DNA of 64,000 bases from Vibrio mediterranei. GTDB taxonomy: Bacteria; Pseudomonadota; Gammaproteobacteria; Enterobacterales; Vibrionaceae. The DNA lies in NCBI RefSeq assembly GCF_900088415.1, contig NZ_FLLQ01000004.1:310001-374000 (forward strand). The letters are read 5' to 3'. Under the pieces are notes generated by a model. The model did not search any database and was not told the DNA's origin. It saw nothing but the letters and a program-made list of their open reading frames with translations. Every line of letters begins with the position of its first letter. Within the stretch, counting starts at the first letter, position 1. Below, piece after piece: positions 58,159-64,000 of this stretch. The position numbers and the translations under genes were made by a program.

Positions 58159-59985
58159 ATGCAACGCTTCAATGCTATGTCCATCCGCAATAAAATTATC
58201 ACTATTTTGATTATCGTTACGGGAGCTCTGGCGCTTTTAAACGTAAGCATTCAAGCCTATGTCGACTATCGACAGGAAATACACAATGTGAACAAACATG
58301 CTCGAGTCCATGTACACTCGCTCACCTATCCCATTGCAGAGTCGCTATGGGATTTAGACCTCTCTCAACTTCAACAGCTTATGCTGAGCATTAGTGAGGA
58401 TGATTACATTCGCAACATTCGTCTAACAGGTGTCGATGGTACCTATTTGGACGCTAATTTATCACCAAACATCAAAACCAACCCCTCAATACTGGAACTG
58501 CGATATAACGGTCGCTACCTCGGCAACATCTCTTACATGATTGACGATGAAATTATTCAAGAAGAAGTGATATCTAAGCTCGCATTAGGACTTTTACTTA
58601 ACATTATCGAAGCCGTTATTATTCTGGTCGTTATTCTCTATATTGTTCGCAAGCTTATAACGACGCCACTTTTGGATCTATATCGCCTTTCGAAAGATAT
58701 TAGTCCTAGAACCTCAAGCAAAGTGAAACTACCGCAAGATTTAACAGAGCGTACAGATGAACTATCCTATGTCGCTCACGCTTTACAAAACCTAAACAAT
58801 ACTTCTCGTAATGCGATTGCAGCACAGAAAAAAACTGAACGTCAGCTATTGCAGCATCAGAACCAACTTAAACATTCTATTGAACGGCAAACGGAAGCGT
58901 ACAAAGCACAAAGTAAGTTGCATCGTATCTTGGCAGATATGTCATTAAACATACTCACATGTAACGAAGATAATGTTACCGAAGTGATGTATAGCGCGTT
59001 TGAACCGATAGGACGAGTTTTAGAAATTGATCGTATTAGCATACTCTCAATTCAAGAGCAGATGGCCACGTTCAGCTATTCGTGGCGGGCTGATGGTTCA
59101 AAAAACCCTTTAGGTGAAGGTTTTAATATCGAAGCCATGACATTACTGCAAAGGCGGTTACTATCTCTCGACCCCATCATCATCGATGACATCGAATCGA
59201 TTGAAGAAAGCGCGCAGACTGAATACACACTACTCAAATCCCAAAATATCGCCTCTATTGCCCTATTCCCTCTTATTGATGGTCAGTCTGTTTTCGGCAT
59301 ATTGAGCGCGTCTAACTTGTATCATCCTCAGCAATGGACGGAAACACAGAAAACCATTTTAAGCCGATTATCAACCACCATTAGTGAACTGCACATTCGC
59401 TTGAAAAATCATAACGAGATGACTGCCTTACAAGACGAGCTCATCGAAACAAATCGCAGGTTACATATTGCTGCCGAAACAGATGAACTAACTGGTCTAC
59501 CCAACCGCCGTCCGTTTATGACTGAGCTCGCCCACAACACCGAAAGCCTCTTTGTTAGTACCATTACGACCATGATGATAGATGTCGACCACTTTAAGCA
59601 ATACAACGACACCTATGGTCATGTCCAAGGAGACTTTGCCCTTCGTTATGTGGCACAAGCACTCAAACAAGTGTTATCTCCTTGTGGTCATATGGTGGCG
59701 AGAATCGGGGGGGAAGAGTTTTGTGCACTTCTCATCAATACCTCACAAGAAGAGAGTGTCGTACTAGCACAGCAAATGCGGCAAGAAGTAGAGAAACTCA
59801 ACATCACGCATTCCGGTAACGACCCTTATGACATTGTGACCATTTCCATTGGTGTCGCGTTTCAGCACTTAGGTAACCATCCAATTACTCCACAAAACAT
59901 GCTTGAAAATGCGGATGAAGCCCTCTACGCCGCCAAAAAGCGAGGAAGAAACCACGTAGAAATCGCTGCTGGCACGAAATGGTAA
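58159..59985 (+). CDS. Membrane GAF-GGDEF diguanylate cyclase
   Basis: A 608-residue inner-membrane protein expected to make c-di-GMP. Membrane helix 1 is about 10-32, a periplasmic sensor about 33-135 (with IAESLWDLDLSQLQQLM), membrane helix 2 about 140-165. Then a HAMP-like and coiled-coil region, a GAF-like domain (about 260-415) and a GGDEF domain from TDELTGLPNRRPF. The active site is an intact GGEEF near 516-520. The RxxD product-inhibition site is absent at the expected spot (CGHM there). Tight coupling to the binding-protein gene suggests it reports ligand binding, like LuxP-LuxQ or NspS-MbaA pairs. Confidence 0.9.
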   Translation: MQRFNAMSIRNKIITILIIVTGALALLNVSIQAYVDYRQEIHNVNKHARVHVHSLTYPIAESLWDLDLSQLQQLMLSISEDDYIRNIRLTGVDGTYLDANLSPNIKTNPSILELRYNGRYLGNISYMIDDEIIQEEVISKLALGLLLNIIEAVIILVVILYIVRKLITTPLLDLYRLSKDISPRTSSKVKLPQDLTERTDELSYVAHALQNLNNTSRNAIAAQKKTERQLLQHQNQLKHSIERQTEAYKAQSKLHRILADMSLNILTCNEDNVTEVMYSAFEPIGRVLEIDRISILSIQEQMATFSYSWRADGSKNPLGEGFNIEAMTLLQRRLLSLDPIIIDDIESIEESAQTEYTLLKSQNIASIALFPLIDGQSVFGILSASNLYHPQQWTETQKTILSRLSTTISELHIRLKNHNEMTALQDELIETNRRLHIAAETDELTGLPNRRPFMTELAHNTESLFVSTITTMMIDVDHFKQYNDTYGHVQGDFALRYVAQALKQVLSPCGHMVARIGGEEFCALLINTSQEESVVLAQQMRQEVEKLNITHSGNDPYDIVTISIGVAFQHLGNHPITPQNMLENADEALYAAKKRGRNHVEIAAGTKW

Positions 59986-60108
59986 ACTTCATCAATTCAT
60001 TGATTTACTATCGTCACCATAAATTCTTGCATTTTTTTGACAAAGCAAGGCTGTGTAAACTGCACACTTTGCCGTTTTTTCGTTCCACACACTGATTTTT
60101 GGTTGATT

Positions 60109-61182
60109 ATGAGAAGAATAGTATTACTACTTAGTCTAGCTTTTGCGTCTGTTCAGCCCAGCTTTGCTGACGTAAACACTGTACCAGTAGGGATAAGACC
60201 ATGCTGCGCCTTTGGAACAGGCCTTAAAGCAGAGCTAGGAAGAGTACCCGTCCCTTTCTACTCCATTAAAAACGTACTTAATGTCGAAGACGTTGATGCT
60301 CACGTGTTTAATGATGGTTCTTCGAGTGTCATAGGTAGTCTTATCGGCACATCAGACGAAGTTAACGGTCTGATTTTCTCTAATAAAGGTGGCTTCATCG
60401 ATACCGCCCATGTGAGAGATACTGCGGACTTCACCTTATACCTTTATCACAGTATCAAAAATCGCGACAATGACGACTTTGAATTGGCTCTGACGCCAGA
60501 GCTTCGTGCTCGAAGAATCGTGTTCAATAACTTAGACCAGCTTGACTCAGCAAACAACGAACAGGCGAAGCTCGCAGGTTTACTGGCGTTTCGCCTTGCA
60601 CAATGGCATGAAATTGCTCAATGGTATGGCTTAGTGTCTGTCGGCGGGTTTAAAGAGTATCCTTCGGCCTTCTCTCCTGAAGATTTGTACTCAAATATGT
60701 TAGGTGCGCTAATCGCGATTGAGGTCATTAAGATCAACCCTGACATCACTCAAGATGCGTTTGTCGTGTTATTTCCACAATACTTCAGAAAGCACCTAAA
60801 GATGTTAGATGCCCAAGACGAAGACATCACCATCGCACAGCTTAAAAAGCTGGATGGTATCTGGTGGGATAGCAGCAAACGCTTACCAAATAAATGGGTA
60901 GTTAAAACTCGCGATTACCACTACAGCCTAGATTTGGTCCCAAATGGAGTCACCAAAGGCACACCACTTTCTTTGTCATCATTGAACAAGCTTGAGCAGT
61001 TTGGTCAATTACAGCTCGTTGCTGCTGACAAGATAGATTCGTTTGATATACTGCCGTCCGCATTAAATGAGAAAGAGATCTGGACTCATGAAGAGTTCCA
61101 AATGATCGCCAATATTTCTAAGTCGGTCGATGACCAAGATGCGAACAATCGCAACGATGCCCTAATAATGAAGTTGAATTAA
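60109..61182 (+). CDS. Secreted DUF4056 family protein
   Basis: A 357-residue protein with a signal peptide (MRRIVLLLSLAFASVQPSFA, probable cleavage before DVN). The body has VGIRPCCAFGTGLKAELGRV and a helical GLLAFRLAQWHEIAQWYG segment characteristic of DUF4056. The function is unknown; the HEIAQW pattern superficially resembles a metal site but is not a proven HExxH. The start at 60109 was picked because it opens directly with the signal peptide. dgkA follows after 4 bases, implying co-transcription. Confidence 0.82.
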   Translation: MRRIVLLLSLAFASVQPSFADVNTVPVGIRPCCAFGTGLKAELGRVPVPFYSIKNVLNVEDVDAHVFNDGSSSVIGSLIGTSDEVNGLIFSNKGGFIDTAHVRDTADFTLYLYHSIKNRDNDDFELALTPELRARRIVFNNLDQLDSANNEQAKLAGLLAFRLAQWHEIAQWYGLVSVGGFKEYPSAFSPEDLYSNMLGALIAIEVIKINPDITQDAFVVLFPQYFRKHLKMLDAQDEDITIAQLKKLDGIWWDSSKRLPNKWVVKTRDYHYSLDLVPNGVTKGTPLSLSSLNKLEQFGQLQLVAADKIDSFDILPSALNEKEIWTHEEFQMIANISKSVDDQDANNRNDALIMKLN

Positions 61183-61186
61183 CACT

Positions 61187-61564
61187 ATGAGTGAAATACA
61201 AAAAAACACCGGAATCAAACGTATCATCTATGCCGCCCGATATTCTTGGTTAGGGCTAATTGCTGCATGGAAGAACGAGGCTGCCTTTCGTCAAGAAGTG
61301 GTCGCACTGATTGCCGCTGTTATTATTGCTTTGCTCATCGATGTTTCTCTTTTTCAGAAAATGGCTCTGGTCGGTAGTGTTGTATTTGTAATGATAGTCG
61401 AACTGATGAACTCAGCGGTTGAAGCCGTTGTTGATCGAATCGGTTTAGAACGTCATGAGCTTTCAGGCCGCGCAAAAGACCTCGGCTCTGCCGCTGTGTT
61501 TCTGGCAATTGGTTTAGCACTTATGATCTGGTCATCCATATTTTGGTCGCATTTCATCGGCTAA
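61187..61564 (+). CDS. dgkA: Diacylglycerol kinase
   Basis: Recycles diacylglycerol to phosphatidic acid in the inner membrane. 125 residues with three membrane helices and the DgkA motifs KNEAAFRQE, VIVELMNSAVEAVVDRIG and HELSGRAKDLGSAAV (catalytic Glu in ELMNSA, Asp in KDLGSAA). Length fits the family. It probably forms a two-gene operon with the DUF4056 gene. Confidence 0.96.
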   Translation: MSEIQKNTGIKRIIYAARYSWLGLIAAWKNEAAFRQEVVALIAAVIIALLIDVSLFQKMALVGSVVFVMIVELMNSAVEAVVDRIGLERHELSGRAKDLGSAAVFLAIGLALMIWSSIFWSHFIG

Positions 61565-61598
61565 TTCCGCCACAGCCGTCTAACTTCTAATTTCAACT

Positions 61599-61637
61599 CA
61601 AGGCTTGAACCTAACCTAGGTTCGAGCCTTTGTTTTA
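61599..61637 (+). terminator. Terminator of dgkA
   Basis: AGGCTTGAACCTA / TAGGTTCGAGCCT with an ACC loop (one T-G pair) is followed by TTGTTTTAT. Confidence 0.8.
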
Positions 61638-62035
61638 TCTAGTCCTCATGTTTTGAGCCGCCTTTTGGCACCTCTGATATTGAATTGAACTTCAACAAAT
61701 TCTTTGCGAAACAACTTATTACCCGATGAGCGAAACCTTGTTTCCCCGAGGTTGCCGAGGCAGCACCGCAAGTTGCGCGCTTTAGCACACACTATGAGGT
61801 TCAGCCGAAACAAACTCTGCGTATTGGTGGAAAACTAAAAGCCGCCGACAGTGTGTCTGATCACGACCATTTCCACGGAGATTTTGACCAAAACAGGCAA
61901 TAAGCCAACTTAGGCTTAATAAATAAGGGTTTCATCAGTTTTCTGATAGAGTCCTTATCGCGTCAAAATCGGTCATTCTCTTCAGGCGCAAGATCCATTA
62001 CAGTTACAGCGAGCCAGTATGGGAATGGAGTCTTT
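61638..62035. other. Intergenic region with a possible broken small gene
   Basis: About 400 bases before the LysR gene without an intact frame. It contains the gene-like remnant at 61726-61903. The rest must carry the LysR promoter; none is obvious. Confidence 0.45.
61726..61903 (+). pseudogene. Possible frameshifted small ORF
   Basis: ATG at 61726 opens MSETLFP, then runs into a stop after 19 codons. Removing one C from the CCCC at 61744-61747 would join it to a 52-codon open frame ending at TAA 61901, giving a 58-residue protein with THYEVQPKQTLRIGGKL and a His/Asp-rich end (DHDHFHGDFDQ). The amino-acid composition looks protein-like. Neither part is recognised and no ribosome binding site is clear, so it may be a decayed gene or chance. 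Confidence 0.3.
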
Positions 62036-62938
62036 GTGAACTTACGTCAACTAGAAGTGTTTTATGCGATTATGCAAACGGGAACCGTCTCTGGCGCGGC
62101 GAAAAACCTCCATGTATCGCAACCTAATGTGACCCGTGTACTCGCTCATACGGAGCTACAGCTTGGCTTTTCTCTGTTCGAGCGCGTCAAAGGTCGTCTG
62201 GTTCCCACTCAAGAAGCCAGAACCCTGTTACCAGAAGTAGAGAAAATCTATCTACAACTCGGCCAATTTAAAACCCTCACCAACAAGGTTAAAAAAGGGC
62301 ATCAACATATTCGAATAGGTGCGCCACCAGTATTAGCTACAAAATTCCTGACACCGGTGATTGCACAATTTCATCAAGCACATCAATGCTCAATAGAACT
62401 GGTCACCGGTAATCGCAGTGAACTGTGCGACGCATTACTTGACAATGCGCTCGATATTGCCGTCGCGTTTGGTGAAGACACTCCTGCCGGTATTTCTCAC
62501 CAACTTCTAGCCAAGAAATCAATGCAAGTTCTAGTACCAACATCTGGTTTCACTCGATTGAGCGATGGCGAAAATAAACACCCTGTAGTGACGTTAGAAG
62601 CTCTGTTGGACGATGAACTGAACATCATCGCCCTGGACAGGCGCGATCCTTTAGGGCGGAAACTCACGCTCGCCCTTGAGCAAATACAGCCTGATTTTGT
62701 TCCGTCCCTTACAGTTAGGAATTACAGTTCAGGTGCAGAACTGGCCGCTCTTGGCGCTGGTATTGCGATTGTTGACCCTTGGACTGCCAGCCAATATGCG
62801 GCAAGTGAGAACTTACATAGCCTCCAGCTATCCGACGTTATTGACTGTTCCGTCTCACTACTTACCAGCGACTTACATCCTTTTTCGATTGCGACGAAAT
62901 CTTTTCTTTCAATATTGAAGAATCACGCAAGTGCTTAG
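62036..62938 (+). CDS. dgcR: LysR-family regulator, DgcR-like
   Basis: A 300-residue LysR regulator with a GTG start and GGAG five bases upstream. The N-terminal helix-turn-helix is MNLRQLEVFYAIMQTGTVSG to LHVSQPNVTRVLAHTEL; a ligand-binding domain follows (IRIGAPPVLATKFLTPVI, GAELAALGAGIAIVDPWTA). It precedes a DUF1611 gene of the dgcN type. In marine bacteria DgcR activates the D-glutamate catabolic genes dgcN and dgcA, so the name is inferred from family plus position. Confidence 0.7.
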   Translation: MNLRQLEVFYAIMQTGTVSGAAKNLHVSQPNVTRVLAHTELQLGFSLFERVKGRLVPTQEARTLLPEVEKIYLQLGQFKTLTNKVKKGHQHIRIGAPPVLATKFLTPVIAQFHQAHQCSIELVTGNRSELCDALLDNALDIAVAFGEDTPAGISHQLLAKKSMQVLVPTSGFTRLSDGENKHPVVTLEALLDDELNIIALDRRDPLGRKLTLALEQIQPDFVPSLTVRNYSSGAELAALGAGIAIVDPWTASQYAASENLHSLQLSDVIDCSVSLLTSDLHPFSIATKSFLSILKNHASA

Positions 62939-62954
62939 TTACAACATATAGCCA

Positions 62955-63093
62955 CCTATAACCTAATGTTATAGGCGACTAACAACAGGGTATTCGCTAT
63001 TAGAGTTCTCCCTCCCTATCTTAGATAGCATTAGCCTCGCTGCTAGGAATTTACCTAGTTGTAAACGGGCTACTTGTGAATCTCGCTACTTGT
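62955..63093 (+). promoter_or_regulatory. dgcN control region with palindromes and a direct repeat
   Basis: A perfect inverted repeat CCTATAAC-CTAAT-GTTATAGG (62955-62975) contains ATAAC-N5-GTTAT, a LysR-type dyad. Further palindromes are CTATCTTAGATAG (63016-63028) and CTAGG-N6-CCTAG (63043-63058). GCTACTTGT occurs twice with 16-base spacing (63069-63077 and 63085-63093). Confidence 0.5.
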
Positions 63094-63108
63094 TAATAAA
63101 GGGACACT

Positions 63109-64000
63109 ATGAACATTTCTCAGCCTTACTTGCTTTTCCTCGGTGACGTCACTGATCCTCTTTCAGCAAAAACCGCGCGCGGTATTGTCAAATGGCGCCC
63201 AGATGCCTGTTTAGGACAACTCAGGTTAACCGAGGATACCGTCTCTCTAGGGCTTAATGAATTAACACTTGAGCAGGCTAAAAAACAAGGCGTAAAAACG
63301 CTGGTCATAGGCACCGCCAATGCGGGCGGCTTTATTCCTAGAAACTGGGTAGAGACACTCATTGCAGCAGCAAATCTAGGGTTAGATATCGCATCGGGAA
63401 TGCATCAAAGACTGACAGATATCCCAGAGTTAGCCCAAATGGCAGATCAAGGCTTAATCCAGTTGTTTGATGTTAGACACTATGACGAACGCCTTGCAGT
63501 AGGTAACGGTAAAAAGCGCTCGGGGAAACGACTACTCACTGTTGGAACAGATTGCTCAGTAGGGAAAATGTTCAGTGCCCTCGCCATCGAACAAGCCCTC
63601 AAGCAGCTCAATGTTGACGCTAGATTCAAAGCAACGGGGCAAACCGGCATATTAATCGACGGTCAAGGCATTTCAGTGGATGCGGTCGTAGCAGACTTCA
63701 TTTCTGGTGCCGTAGAAGCTTTAAGTCCTGAGTTTAACGATCATGATTGGGATATCATTGAAGGACAAGGCTCTCTTTTCAACCCATCCTTTGCTGGCGT
63801 AAGCTTGGGACTATTGCACGGAGCTCAGCCAGATGCGCTTGTTCTTTGTCACGAAGTTGGACGTCAGCATATTCGCCACCTCCCCCACGCGCAATTGCCC
63901 ACAATTGAGCAAACAATTAACGCTAACCTTTTGGCAGCACGTGTGACTAACCCCAAAGTCCAATTTGCAGGTATCTGTTTAAATACTTCCATATTGGATG
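63109..64000 (+). CDS. dgcN: DgcN, D-glutamate N-acetyltransferase (DUF1611), partial
   Basis: This frame opens at ATG 63109 behind AAAGGGA and stays open to the window edge, giving 297 codons; the C terminus is outside. It starts MNISQPYLLFLGDVTDPLSA and has the DUF1611 P-loop LTVGTDCSVGKMFSALA, with IEGQGSLFNPSFAGVSLGLL downstream. In marine Gammaproteobacteria DgcN N-acetylates D-glutamate, and DgcA then acts on the product. The dgcA gene would be expected just beyond the window. Before that role was described, the family was linked to an unknown ligase or kinase fold. Confidence 0.85.
   Translation, partial: MNISQPYLLFLGDVTDPLSAKTARGIVKWRPDACLGQLRLTEDTVSLGLNELTLEQAKKQGVKTLVIGTANAGGFIPRNWVETLIAAANLGLDIASGMHQRLTDIPELAQMADQGLIQLFDVRHYDERLAVGNGKKRSGKRLLTVGTDCSVGKMFSALAIEQALKQLNVDARFKATGQTGILIDGQGISVDAVVADFISGAVEALSPEFNDHDWDIIEGQGSLFNPSFAGVSLGLLHGAQPDALVLCHEVGRQHIRHLPHAQLPTIEQTINANLLAARVTNPKVQFAGICLNTSILD

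Overview
The window reads as a stretch of the main chromosome of a marine Vibrio (Gammaproteobacteria, Vibrionales). The evidence is the rpmF-plsX-fabHDG-acpP-fabF-pabC-mltG-tmk-holB-tatD order, the msrB/yeaC/gapA/yeaD/rlmA neighbourhood, a very large acidic FimV/HubP-type polar protein, and the pdxB-asd-fimV-truA-accD-folC-dedD-cvpA-purF run. No rRNA, tRNA, insertion sequence, prophage or CRISPR array was seen. Almost everything is core genome. The more accessory parts are the left end (outer-membrane proteins, an amino-acid symporter) and the right end (a periplasmic-binding-protein/diguanylate-cyclase pair and a D-glutamate catabolism locus cut by the window edge).

Layout. 0-5.3 kb: a YnhF-like microprotein, two small outer-membrane beta-barrel proteins, an NSS-family Na+ symporter with its MetS-type 30-residue partner, and ptsG. 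5.6-16.2 kb, minus strand: one long collinear block running yceD-rpmF-plsX-fabH-fabD-fabG-acpP-fabF-pabC-mltG-tmk-holB-tatD, which joins rRNA/ribosome maturation, fatty-acid and phospholipid synthesis, folate, cell-wall and DNA replication functions. 16.3-21.5 kb: yceF (maf), rluC and rne with its long leader. 21.8-30 kb: SulP transporter, yeaC, a DUF2989 lipoprotein, msrB, gapA, yeaD, rlmA, a ChaN-like lipoprotein and a small unknown protein. 30-40.7 kb: BCCT transporter, cysteine-cluster proteins, aqpZ, then recR-ybaB-dnaX-apt and ybaN, an RssB-like response regulator and a LysR regulator. 40.7-54.7 kb, minus strand: purF, cvpA, dedD, folC, accD, truA, fimV/hubP, asd, pdxB, fabB. 54.9-64 kb, plus strand: mnmC, binding protein plus GGDEF protein, DUF4056 protein, dgkA, dgcR-like LysR regulator and partial dgcN.

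Regulatory reading of the sequence. A near-perfect PurR box lies over the predicted cvpA-purF promoter. FadR-like sequences lie upstream of acpP and fabB. The fabB 3' UTR has the position and terminator expected for the Vibrio sRNA FarS. dnaX carries an in-frame A AAA AAG slippery heptamer followed at once by a -1 frame stop, so it should make tau and gamma. yceD and rluC have strong promoters whose predicted transcription starts fall at or within a few bases of the ATG, so both may be leaderless. The most interesting possible new system is the secreted sugar-binding-like protein encoded 7 bp upstream of a membrane GAF-GGDEF cyclase with no transporter genes nearby, which suggests a ligand-to-c-di-GMP signalling pair.
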